Part shown: one piece after another, positions 49,686 through 58,041 of the stretch
Numbering within the stretch: the stretch's first letter is position 1
How the letters are laid out: every line of letters starts with the position of its first letter
Source: Psychrobacter sp. DAB_AL43B
GTDB taxonomy: Bacteria; Pseudomonadota; Gammaproteobacteria; Pseudomonadales; Moraxellaceae
Direction of reading: 5' to 3'
DNA: 64,000 bases
Assembly (NCBI RefSeq): GCF_900168255.1
Contig: NZ_LT799838.1
Span: 2,604,001 to 2,668,000, forward strand
Position numbers and translations under genes: made by a program
Notes under the pieces: model-generated
The model's input: only the letters and a program-made list of their open reading frames with translations
What the model was told of the DNA's origin: nothing
The model's database searches: none

Positions 49686-49955
49686 TTGGGTTGAGTTTGG
49701 TTGTTGTAGCCAATCCCGCTTTTGTCATTATTTACTGTAGACGTAAGATGCACTTCATCCTTTAAGGGAGAAATGTTTTTTAATACTTGCTGTACGAGAC
49801 GAACTCTATTCATTTAAATGATCACTTCCGATACATGACCAAAAATTTAATTGATATTTGTTGACTTTCCTGCTTAACTAAGTCTAAGTTTAATTTCTTA
49901 ATAATAAACCTTGTTTGCAAACAAGGTTTTAGAATAATAATTTTAGGACAGTATT
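49686..49955. other. Region upstream of the PAAR effector gene
   Basis: About 270 AT-rich bp with no gene. The only clear structure is the palindrome at 49906-49929. Confidence 0.4.
49906..49929. promoter_or_regulatory. 24-bp perfect palindrome upstream of the PAAR effector
   Basis: AAACCTTGTTTG is followed directly by its exact inverse, ending 26 bp before the effector ATG. As RNA it folds into a 10-bp stem with a TGCA loop and then TTTT, so it may attenuate; as DNA it may be an operator. Confidence 0.6.
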
Positions 49956-50882
49956 ATGGTAGCTTATATCACAGTGGGCGCAACCACCACTCATGGTGGC
50001 AAAGTCATCACTGGTTCACCATATACCACGCATAATGGTGTTCAAGTCTCGCGTAAAGGCGATAAGGTCATTTGTAAGAAGTGCAAAAAGCTCACTACTA
50101 TTCTCACAGGTGATCCTACTTTTATTGTAGATGGTGCGCCTATTGCACGTGGTGGCGATGTCACCAGTTGCGGCGCTAAGCTAATAGCTATTCAGCATTC
50201 GTTCGCAGAGTCGGGCTTTGAGGGGTCTGGGGTTGAGCAACCTGAGCCTTTGGTATTTCCGAAGTCTGATCCAGATAGTTTGTTTGCTAGCTTGGCGGGT
50301 CCTGGAGATCAAATAGAGCACTATCAACCACAATCTATAAGACGCGATCTGACATCTGGCGAACTAACAATCGCTAAAAGTGTGTTTAAGGATGCTATTA
50401 ATTTTGGGGGAAAAGGAGAAGGAAATGGAGTAGGTATCTATGACGGAAAATGGAAGCCTGTTCAACAGGACAATAGAGCTATGGCACCGAATGGAAATAT
50501 ATATTTTCCAGGAACTGCTTATAAGCAAGATTTTTCAAGTGCATCCGATGAAAATAGACGCACTTTCATACATGAAATGGTTCATGTCTGGCAGCACCAA
50601 CACGGCAAAGCCGTTAAAACTCGCGGGCTTACTTTAGGAGTATTAGCTGCTGTAGGAGATCCTTATATCTATAAACTCTATATCTCAGGAGCCATAACTA
50701 ATCGTAAAGACTTAAGTGACTACGGGTTAGAACAACAGGCTGCTATCGTTGGAGATTATTATGCAATACGTGAAAAACTTAATCTTCCACTTGACGCTAC
50801 TAATAGTGCACCTCCTAGTTTACAAGACTATGAAGCAGTCATAGGAGATAACTTTAAAAAACCTAGCCCGAAAGTATGGTAG
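49956..50882 (+). CDS. PAAR-domain metallopeptidase, putative type VI secretion effector
   Basis: The N-terminal about 95 residues form a PAAR domain (GATTTHGGKVITGSPYTTHNG, VSRKGDKVICKKC, FIVDGAPIARGGDVTSCGAKL), the cone that tips the type VI secretion spike. The C-terminal part (about 130-308) has a zincin motif HEMVH at residues 206-210 within FIHEMVHVWQHQHGK. LEQQAAIVGDYYA follows, with Glu259 a candidate third zinc ligand. Together these make a 'specialised' effector delivered by fusion to PAAR. No T6SS structural genes, VgrG or chaperone lie nearby. The next gene is a lipoprotein that may give immunity. Confidence 0.85.
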   Translation: MVAYITVGATTTHGGKVITGSPYTTHNGVQVSRKGDKVICKKCKKLTTILTGDPTFIVDGAPIARGGDVTSCGAKLIAIQHSFAESGFEGSGVEQPEPLVFPKSDPDSLFASLAGPGDQIEHYQPQSIRRDLTSGELTIAKSVFKDAINFGGKGEGNGVGIYDGKWKPVQQDNRAMAPNGNIYFPGTAYKQDFSSASDENRRTFIHEMVHVWQHQHGKAVKTRGLTLGVLAAVGDPYIYKLYISGAITNRKDLSDYGLEQQAAIVGDYYAIREKLNLPLDATNSAPPSLQDYEAVIGDNFKKPSPKVW

Positions 50883-50939
50883 AAATAAGCAGTTTTTACT
50901 GTATTGAAACTTCTACCGACATCATCAAAAGGATTCTAA

Positions 50940-51431
50940 ATGTTTATGAGTAATCTGTCGAAGCCATTTGTATCTTGTCTTGCATTACCGATCTGTTCGT
51001 TACTGATAGTAAGTATCTCTGGCTGTTTTAAAACTCCTCATCCTTCTTCTGCAATAGAAGGTGATATCGAAATATCAACCAATGATAAGGGTGATTTGTG
51101 TTTTGAACCCTTGTTTGCAACAACAGTATTACATGATCAGCCTATACAAATAAAATATATAAGAATGAGAAGATTAGAGATATATAATTACGATGTTCCT
51201 GACGATCAAAGTCGTACAATGCTAACTATAGCGCCTATAGATGAAGAATATTATATTATAGAAAAAGGACAAAAGATCTGTTTGGATACCGACAATCCAA
51301 ACTTAAAACAAAGAATTTTTAGACCTTTTAAAACACAATCTGTAGTGGTTGCAATTGGAGGAATAGACGATAAAAAAGAGGAATACGTAGACTTTCATCG
51401 TGAGTTTGACTATCCTTATATTGCTGAGTGA
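50940..51431 (+). CDS. Putative T6SS immunity periplasmic lipoprotein
   Basis: The 163-residue protein has a signal peptide with a lipobox (SISGC, Cys29), then a beta-rich domain with GDIEISTNDKGDLCFEP, YYIIEKGQKICLD and two conserved-looking cysteines. Small lipoproteins of this look are found directly behind PAAR or other T6SS effectors in Acinetobacter-type genomes and are thought to neutralise them in the periplasm. It starts 57 bp after the effector with AAAGGA upstream. The coding region appears more AT-rich than the neighbours, in line with transfer. Function is inferred from position. Confidence 0.7.
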   Translation: MFMSNLSKPFVSCLALPICSLLIVSISGCFKTPHPSSAIEGDIEISTNDKGDLCFEPLFATTVLHDQPIQIKYIRMRRLEIYNYDVPDDQSRTMLTIAPIDEEYYIIEKGQKICLDTDNPNLKQRIFRPFKTQSVVVAIGGIDDKKEEYVDFHREFDYPYIAE

Positions 51432-51607
51432 TTAGAAATCTTAAAACGCATTGTTTGTTCCTTAAGGTAACTCAACGAGTAAAATCCAACTGCACAATAT
51501 CAATAAGACTATCTAGTTGAGTATCTTTCTTTAACACCAACCTACCTTATATTAATAATGGTTGACGTAAGATAAAAATCAAACAGCCACCTTTAGATAT
51601 TCCTTCG

Positions 51608-51641
51608 CAAAAAAAGGTAAGTCGTTTGACTTACCTTTTTT
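51608..51641. terminator. Bidirectional terminator
   Basis: AAAAAAAGGTAAGTC pairs with GACTTACCTTTTTT around a 4-nt loop, between the immunity-like gene and the convergent M48 peptidase gene. Confidence 0.92.
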
Positions 51642-51675
51642 GTTAGTATTTACTGATTTAATAGCATTTACTGAG

Positions 51676-52518
51676 TTATTTACGTTTAATTGTTCTAGTA
51701 GTTACTCCAGTAGTTGTACTAGTAGGCGCTTTAGCAGCCGCTTTATAAACTGGCATAACTTCAGGTAAGAGTGCTTGAATTTTAGCGATACGCTGCCCAG
51801 AGTTTGGATGCGTAGACATCAACGTGACTAGGGTGTTGCTACGACCATTTGCAGCCTCCATTTTTTCCCATACTGAAACGGCAGATTCTGGATTGTAGCC
51901 TGCCTGCGCCATTAAGCGTAGACCACCAGCATCGGCTTGTGATTCTTGACTACGAGAAAATGGCTTGTCAAGTCCGTAGTCACTAATCAAACCCAACGCC
52001 TCATCATTTAACCCTGTTTTTTGCTGTATCGCAGCACCACCTAACTGAAGCGCTAAGCCTGTCAGAATTTTTTGCCCAGCATCTTTTTTGCTGTGCTCAG
52101 ATAACGCATGGGTCATTTCGTGTCCCATGATTGCAGCGATCTCTGCATCCGTTAACTTTAACTTTTCTACAATACCGGTGTAAAAAGCCATCTTACCACC
52201 AGGCATTGCCCAAGCATTTAATTCAGGTGAACGTATCACAGTGACCTGCCAATCAAAAGGAACGCCTGTTGTATTAGCGCTAACGGCGTAGGGCTTCATA
52301 CGATTAAAGACTCTTTTAACTCGAATGGCGGTGGCAGACGTATTATCTACTGCGCCTTGACTATTAGCGCTAGAAACCACTTGAGAGTAATTTTTAGCCG
52401 CATCGGTATTTAATGTAGCCGTATCGTACCCTGCCATATCGGCTACAGTAGTACAGCCCGCTAAAGTAGTAATCGTAGTAAGTAATAGAGCATTTTTTAT
52501 TTTGTTAAAAGTGGTCAT
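51676..52518 (-). CDS. M48-family metallopeptidase lipoprotein (LoiP/YggG-like)
   Basis: The 280-residue protein has a lipobox (TLAGC, Cys22), then a peptidase domain with NAWAMPGGKMAFYTGI, the zinc motif HEMTH (133-137) and the third ligand region SRSQESQADAGGLRLMAQAGYNP. STHPNSGQRI follows. This resembles E. coli LoiP/YcaL-type periplasmic quality-control proteases. AGGAC precedes the start. It is probably monocistronic. Confidence 0.92.
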   Translation of the reverse strand: MTTFNKIKNALLLTTITTLAGCTTVADMAGYDTATLNTDAAKNYSQVVSSANSQGAVDNTSATAIRVKRVFNRMKPYAVSANTTGVPFDWQVTVIRSPELNAWAMPGGKMAFYTGIVEKLKLTDAEIAAIMGHEMTHALSEHSKKDAGQKILTGLALQLGGAAIQQKTGLNDEALGLISDYGLDKPFSRSQESQADAGGLRLMAQAGYNPESAVSVWEKMEAANGRSNTLVTLMSTHPNSGQRIAKIQALLPEVMPVYKAAAKAPTSTTTGVTTRTIKRK

Positions 52519-52849
52519 TAGACGTCCTAGTTGAGAGATACAGTTAAACAGCTAAACTAAAGGTAATGCACTGATAAATTTAAAATTCCACTACCGAAAT
52601 TTATATCATGCACGTCACTAATTAAGAGCAACATATATTTAATAATGTAACTAATATGTAATTGCAATGTAAGTAATGTGTCTGAATTATCGAGGGAGAG
52701 ATTATCACTATAGAAAACAAAAGTCTATTAAATATACAGTATATTGTTTGTTTGGAGTCGCAAGCTCCACCCAACCTACATTTGAAGCATCCAACTTTAT
52801 TATTTTAATTAGAGTCGCTGCTCAGAGAGCATCCTGCAATAAAGCCCAC
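52519..52849. other. Intergenic region
   Basis: The 331 bp contain part of a plus-strand frame (52676-52951) that I reject as coding. I see no RNA gene or clear hairpin. Confidence 0.4.
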
Positions 52850-53131
52850 CTAAATAAACTCTCTCTCAACATTCATCACCCGCGCATCTACCGTCCGTTC
52901 TATTTTGTCTTCGATTTGACTGCACTGCGACTCAACCTCACGTTTAGATAACCCGACTATCACAAACGTCCACTCGCTGGCGTCATGCCGATCACGCTCG
53001 CCGCTCTCACATACCGCGACACTTGGACTATTACCAAAGCGTGCATGCAAGCCGCCCATGCGCTGGCACTTCTCTTTCAAAGAGCCACATCCGGACAAGG
53101 AAAAAGTCAGAGTTAGGATGCCAACATGCAT
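52850..53131 (-). CDS. Small hypothetical lipoprotein
   Basis: The 93-residue protein begins MHVGILTLTFSLSGCGSLKE, a short signal peptide with lipobox LSGC (Cys15). A Cys/Arg/Glu-rich domain of four further cysteines follows. I do not recognise a family. The signal sequence is short and the purine-rich GGGGG upstream is an acceptable binding site. It precedes another small lipoprotein gene by being on the same strand 94 bp upstream of nothing shared; co-function is not implied. Confidence 0.5.
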   Translation of the reverse strand: MHVGILTLTFSLSGCGSLKEKCQRMGGLHARFGNSPSVAVCESGERDRHDASEWTFVIVGLSKREVESQCSQIEDKIERTVDARVMNVEREFI

Positions 53132-53225
53132 TTTATCCCCCTTATTAAAATACCATGTCTACGTTATCTGGTTATTTACGTTTAATACACCGCTGCCAAA
53201 ACCAAATAAACTGACGGTCTGGCTG

Positions 53226-53594
53226 CTAATTACCCAACACCCACTCATCATTGACCTGATAAACTTTAAAATTCGTCTTATTGGTACGACTAGTACCCGC
53301 AATCGTCTGCGTGATATCAGCGGTACACATATACGTATTATCGCCTTCAGTGGTATCACAATTTATATTCTCTACACCTTCAAGCTTTGGCATCATACCT
53401 TCCATCATGCCGCTCATGGCTTTTGCCATTTCATCATTCCCTGCATTCGCCATCGCATCATCCATCATGCTGTTGGCTTGCTCATATTGCGCTTCGATTA
53501 GTCCTTCGACCGTACTTTCAGAAGGTGCATTTGAGCAGGCGACAAATAGTGGGGTTAACAATGCTATCGCAGCCAATTTCTTTAAATGGTTCAT
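53226..53594 (-). CDS. Small hypothetical lipoprotein
   Basis: The 122-residue protein has a clear signal peptide and lipobox (TPLFVAC, Cys20). A Met/Ala-rich helical stretch (EQANSMMDDAMANAGNDEMA, MSGMMEGMMPKLEG) comes next, then a beta-rich end with a likely disulfide (INCDTTEGDNTYMC) closing NDEWVLGN. The end resembles small DUF4878-like folds, which I cannot confirm. The function is unknown. GAGCG precedes the start. Confidence 0.72.
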   Translation of the reverse strand: MNHLKKLAAIALLTPLFVACSNAPSESTVEGLIEAQYEQANSMMDDAMANAGNDEMAKAMSGMMEGMMPKLEGVENINCDTTEGDNTYMCTADITQTIAGTSRTNKTNFKVYQVNDEWVLGN

Positions 53595-53846
53595 ATCACG
53601 CTCGCTGTATTTATAAAATTAATGTGGCTATTTTTTGTGTCTAGAAGGTTACTTGAACTATACAGAATTATTTCATTTAGCCCAACTGAATTCACGCTAT
53701 TTGCTTAAGTTTATTTAATAACACTTATTATGATGTTCAAATAGCTTATGTTAAATAACGTTAGAGTATTTGAATTTGAGCTGATACAGACAGTGCCATC
53801 AAGATACTGCTATGATGCGATTAACAATGACCGTTGAGGGATAACC

Positions 53847-54056
53847 ATGTGGCAGGTGTATTTTTTTATTTTACCGATTGGTCTAGGTATCATGACCTTG
53901 GCAGCAAGCTTGTTGTTTTTGTTCGCCTACCTGATGTCCAATGACAATGCCACGCGCTTGCCAGCGTTTAACTGGTTTAAGCGCTTAATCATTGTGGCAT
54001 TTATCTTACTGAGTGTTGGTCTATTTATGACTTTTGGACATTTTTGGGGTCAATAA
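53847..54056 (+). CDS. Small two-helix membrane protein
   Basis: The 69-residue protein has two hydrophobic helices (IGLGIMTLAASLLFLFAYLM and LIIVAFILLSVGLFMTF) joined by a short loop. The start follows GAGGGATAACC, a good site. No family recognised. It is convergent with the GNAT gene, whose stop lies 10 bp away. Confidence 0.65.
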   Translation: MWQVYFFILPIGLGIMTLAASLLFLFAYLMSNDNATRLPAFNWFKRLIIVAFILLSVGLFMTFGHFWGQ

Positions 54057-54065
54057 AAGCAGACT

Positions 54066-54677
54066 TTATGTGTTAACTATTTTTTCTAACTCTAATAACT
54101 CTAAATCCTGACGTTTTGGCTCACCATTATTACCATCCATTGGAAACGGCATTTTATTGCCATTTAGCTGATAACCGCGGCGTTGATAATACGCCAATAG
54201 CTCAGGACGATGGCTTAAAATAGACATAGTAAGACGCGCAGGTTTTTCATCAGTTGCTTCTATATCTGATTGTAAATGGCGCTGGGCAAAAGTTTCTGCG
54301 GCCTGTAATATCTGGTGACCAACCCCATGTCCTTGCAGCTCTGGATGTACCGCAAACATACCGATATAAGCTTTTTTATTACCGTCACCTTTATTAGCAG
54401 CAGCATCGACTTTTATATCGACAGCGATACAGCCTAATAGCTCGCCCGTTTCTTCGCCCTCACGTTCACCAGTGGTGGTTTTTGGGTAAACAAAAAGATA
54501 GTGTTTTGGATTAGCGATGGTATTAGCCAGCTCATCTTGAGTGATACGAATACCACCAACCAAATCTGCTTCATTGGTCCAGCCTTCTGTCTGCCGGTAG
54601 CAGCGGTTTAATAACTGTTCAAGCGCGTCAATATCACTTGCTTCAGCTTGACGTAAAAATACAGCATTTTTCTTCAT
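54066..54677 (-). CDS. GNAT-family N-acetyltransferase
   Basis: The 203-residue protein has FLRQAEASDIDALEQLL at the start. The acetyl-CoA loop is IGMFAVHPELQGHGVGHQILQAAE (Q-x-x-G-x-G), and LAYYQRRGYQLNG closes the fold. An Asp/Asn/Lys insertion lies before the loop. The substrate is unknown. AAGGGA precedes the start. Confidence 0.85.
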   Translation of the reverse strand: MKKNAVFLRQAEASDIDALEQLLNRCYRQTEGWTNEADLVGGIRITQDELANTIANPKHYLFVYPKTTTGEREGEETGELLGCIAVDIKVDAAANKGDGNKKAYIGMFAVHPELQGHGVGHQILQAAETFAQRHLQSDIEATDEKPARLTMSILSHRPELLAYYQRRGYQLNGNKMPFPMDGNNGEPKRQDLELLELEKIVNT

Positions 54678-54769
54678 ATTGTCAGTTATCCCTTTCTTAT
54701 AAACATATTATTAGGGCTGCCCTAATTGAATAGACCAGCCTTAATAATAATACGTATCAGTTTTGACTA

Positions 54770-56458
54770 CTAGCGCGATAATGCCTGCGCTTGTTCGATA
54801 ATATCAAATCCTGCGTTAATCTGTGCTCGTGTTGGGGCATGACCACGGCGCAATAGCTCAGAAAAGGCGACTAACGCTTTGTCGCGACCAAGCGAGCTTG
54901 CTGCACGGGCGCGCGTGTCTTCACCCTCATCATCGAAATAATATTCGATATAATCAAAGCTGTCTGGTGTACCAAGTAGAATGCCATAGTCTGGCGTCGC
55001 AGCATGTCCGCTATAGCGGAGGCTTTTGCCGTATTGCATCGTCCAAAAGAAAGGAATACGCTCCGCCAGCGAGTTGACGTTATCTTCATTTAAGATAGCA
55101 GCCGCCGTTACTATGCCATGCTGCAAGGCGACGCGCCAATGCTCGATACGCATACGCCCCATTTGATTAGTCGCTTTGGCGATATCGCCAAGCGCATAGA
55201 CACCATCGCGCAGTTGTAGATGTTCATCAACTTGTACGCCATCTGGATGATTTGTGTCATTCAATAACTCGATACGCGGTGCGACGCCTGTCCCTAAAAT
55301 CACGATATCAGCGTCTATCTGCTCACCATTTGCTAATTTAACGCCACCAACTTGCGAGAAATCCGCCTCTTTTAAGCTATCATCACTCGCACTGTTGTCA
55401 CTCGCACTATTGTCATTGGCGCTGTCATCAGTAGCTTTTTCGGTTGCTGTAATTTCAGCGACGCTGGCATTAAAGATAAACTTAACGCCGTTATCTTCAT
55501 GCAGCTTAATAAGCGCATTACTGACGGTTTCAGAAACAATATTACCCATCACGCGATGGTCTTGTCCGATGATAGTAATAGAAGCGGTCGTGCCTGCTTG
55601 CACTAATGCTGAAGCGACTTCCATACCGATAAAACCTGTACCAACAATGACCACACGCTGGTCATGACTGGCAGCTTTAATCAATTTGGCATCATCCATA
55701 CTGCGTAAGGTGTAGACACCATCAAGCTTAACACCTTTAAAAGGCGGTATTTTTGGCTCAGCACCCGTTGCCACAACTAAGAAATCGGCTGTTTGTTTAT
55801 CCCTATTACCATCTTTATCTTTAATGACAATCGTACGTTCATTGGGCAACACTTCACTAACGGTTTGGTTTAAGCGTAAGTCAATATCGCTTTTACTCGC
55901 CCAATCTGCGCCGCCAAGTAAGAGCTTTTCTTCAGGCATATTCCCTGCCAAAAACGCTTTAGACAATAAAGGACGATTATAAGGAGCTTTGTCATCAGCA
56001 CTAATCAAGGTAATCTTGCCGCCGTAACCCGTATGACGTAGCTGATTGGCCGTCATAAATCCTGCACCGCCTCCGCCTACAATAATAGTATGAGTGTCAG
56101 TCATTTTGTCTTTTTTGATCTGTTTGTCTATTTTAGCGGCTGTATTAACGGTCAAATTATCGCCATTATCGACGATTTCGTATTGAGTCAATCCTGTCAT
56201 AGCAACTGGTTCTAATAGCGAGCCGTCGCTGCTATCAAAAGTACCGTGATGCCACGGGCAGATGACTCGATTGCCACAACGTAAACCATTACCCAAATCT
56301 GCCCCTGCGTGCGGGCATTTACCATCGAACGCATGAAATGTACTGTCGTCGCGGGTAATTAAAATGATACTATCGTCATCCTGTTTATAGGATTTCATAC
56401 CGCCATTTGGAATATCGTCTTTACTAATGGTGACGGTGTTAATTGTTGTGTTGCTCAT
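54770..56458 (-). CDS. Rieske-FAD/NAD reductase fusion (AIFL-like)
   Basis: The 562-residue protein begins with a Rieske 2Fe-2S domain (about 1-110), ligands in CPHAGADLG and CPWHHGTFD. A pyridine-nucleotide-disulfide-type reductase follows: FAD site HTIIVGGGGAGFMTANQL, NAD site VVIVGTGFIGMEVASAL, and GVYALGDIA. The fusion resembles animal AIFL proteins and bacterial ferredoxin reductases of oxygenase systems. A low-complexity Asp/Ser/Asn repeat (SANDNSASDNSASDDS) is inserted near residue 360. No oxygenase is adjacent, so the electron acceptor is unknown. Confidence 0.9.
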   Translation of the reverse strand: MSNTTINTVTISKDDIPNGGMKSYKQDDDSIILITRDDSTFHAFDGKCPHAGADLGNGLRCGNRVICPWHHGTFDSSDGSLLEPVAMTGLTQYEIVDNGDNLTVNTAAKIDKQIKKDKMTDTHTIIVGGGGAGFMTANQLRHTGYGGKITLISADDKAPYNRPLLSKAFLAGNMPEEKLLLGGADWASKSDIDLRLNQTVSEVLPNERTIVIKDKDGNRDKQTADFLVVATGAEPKIPPFKGVKLDGVYTLRSMDDAKLIKAASHDQRVVIVGTGFIGMEVASALVQAGTTASITIIGQDHRVMGNIVSETVSNALIKLHEDNGVKFIFNASVAEITATEKATDDSANDNSASDNSASDDSLKEADFSQVGGVKLANGEQIDADIVILGTGVAPRIELLNDTNHPDGVQVDEHLQLRDGVYALGDIAKATNQMGRMRIEHWRVALQHGIVTAAAILNEDNVNSLAERIPFFWTMQYGKSLRYSGHAATPDYGILLGTPDSFDYIEYYFDDEGEDTRARAASSLGRDKALVAFSELLRRGHAPTRAQINAGFDIIEQAQALSR

Positions 56459-56700
56459 AAGTCTTCCTTAACGATTATGATTATTTCCTGATGAAAACGG
56501 GGTGATATGACTTTATCAAATCAGTCATATCTCATAAAAAATTCTATATTTAAAAAATCAGATTAATTGATAGTAGCAAGCCCACTCAGCTCGCGATGTT
56601 TCTTTGTATATTCGCTGCGTTGCAAAACGTAATTTTGTGGCTTTTTATCTGGGCATTTGCTACTTCAAACCACCGCTTTTAAACAAAAAAAGACCCCCTT

Positions 56701-57993
56701 ATGACTTCTCAAGATGACAACTTAAACGTTACCGCGACTTCTGAGTCTGCTTTTAAGAATGCTGCCTATGACAACGAAATATTCGCCAACGAGCAGCCCA
56801 ATCTCTCAAGTATCGATATTACCGCAGCGACTGATACTGCCAAATTACCGCAGCCTATACAACCACCTTTAAAGCGCGCAACTTATAAAGCCCAGACAAC
56901 CGACTTTATCGTTAATGAGATATTGCCGCTCGACTTTACAGGCGAAGGTGAGCATTTATGGCTGCATATAGAAAAGTCAGGAATGAACACCGCTTATCTT
57001 GCCAAATTACTCTCTGAGTGGGCAGAAATACCATTACGCGATGTCGGTTATTCTGGGCTGAAAGACCGTCATGCATTAACGACACAATGGTTTAGCCTGC
57101 GGATACCAAAAAAGCAATTGCCAGAATCAGAATTTGCGCCAATAGATATCGGTGTTGATGAGTCAGTCACTATTCTCGCCCAGCAGTGGCACAATAAAAA
57201 GCTCAATCGCGGCACGCATCGCGCCAACCAATTTATCATTACCTTGCGTGATATCGAGTTTGCCGACCTAGCAATCGAAACGTCTGAGCAGGATTTATCT
57301 GCTAAGCAAAGTGCCAAGAGCAGCATCGAGCAGCGGTTAGCAAATATCAGTCACAGCGGCGTGCCCAATTATTTTGGTCCACAGCGTTTTGGACGTAACG
57401 GCAATAATATTAGAACCGCTTTGGCATTGTTTGCCCGTCCACCACAGCAAAGTCGACCACAACCAAAAAAGAGTAAACGTAAAATTACGCCGCGAGAACA
57501 AAATACCATGGAGCTCTCTGCCGCACGTAGTTTGATATTCAATGAGATATTGGCAGCACGCGTACGTGATGGTAGTTGGGATATAGGACTGGCAGGCGAA
57601 GTATTTAACTTAGATGGTTCAGGCTCGATATTTGCTAGTGAAGAATTAGACGACACTTTACAGGCGCGAGTTAAGACCGGCGACATTCATCCAACAGGTG
57701 TTTTGTGGGGCGTGGGTAATGATAAAGTTAGTGGCGCTGCGGCAGCAATTGAAACTGATATCGTAGATCAAAGCCCACTATTAACTCAGCTAGCGGCAGG
57801 ATTAGAGCAGCGCGATATTAAGGCGCAAAGACGAGCGCTGCGCTTACCTATTGAAGCATTGAGTTGGGAATGGCATGATAAAGATGATGAACAAGCGCTA
57901 GTATTAAACTTTACTTTGACGACAGGTAGCTTTGCCACCAGCGTATTGGCAAGTTTGGTGCAAGAATTAAGTACATCGCCATTATCTATGTAG
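56701..57993 (+). CDS. truD: tRNA pseudouridine synthase D
   Basis: TruD makes pseudouridine at position 13 of tRNA-Glu and others. The 430-residue protein has the TruD signature VGYSGLKDRHALTTQWF with catalytic Asp122, then GVPNYFGPQRFGRNGNN and the FNEILAARV block. The first about 55 residues are a polar extension absent from E. coli TruD (349 residues). With a weak ribosome-binding site, the true start might be one of the downstream codons. Confidence 0.93.
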   Translation: MTSQDDNLNVTATSESAFKNAAYDNEIFANEQPNLSSIDITAATDTAKLPQPIQPPLKRATYKAQTTDFIVNEILPLDFTGEGEHLWLHIEKSGMNTAYLAKLLSEWAEIPLRDVGYSGLKDRHALTTQWFSLRIPKKQLPESEFAPIDIGVDESVTILAQQWHNKKLNRGTHRANQFIITLRDIEFADLAIETSEQDLSAKQSAKSSIEQRLANISHSGVPNYFGPQRFGRNGNNIRTALALFARPPQQSRPQPKKSKRKITPREQNTMELSAARSLIFNEILAARVRDGSWDIGLAGEVFNLDGSGSIFASEELDDTLQARVKTGDIHPTGVLWGVGNDKVSGAAAAIETDIVDQSPLLTQLAAGLEQRDIKAQRRALRLPIEALSWEWHDKDDEQALVLNFTLTTGSFATSVLASLVQELSTSPLSM

Positions 57994-58041
57994 CAACTGA
58001 TTGAATGCTCAAAATGCTCAAAAGGTCAGAGTGCTGAGTTG

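Noticed and set aside
52676..52951. 91-codon plus-strand frame
   Set aside because: It overlaps the minus-strand lipoprotein frame, which has a lipobox, and its own product has no family or signal features.
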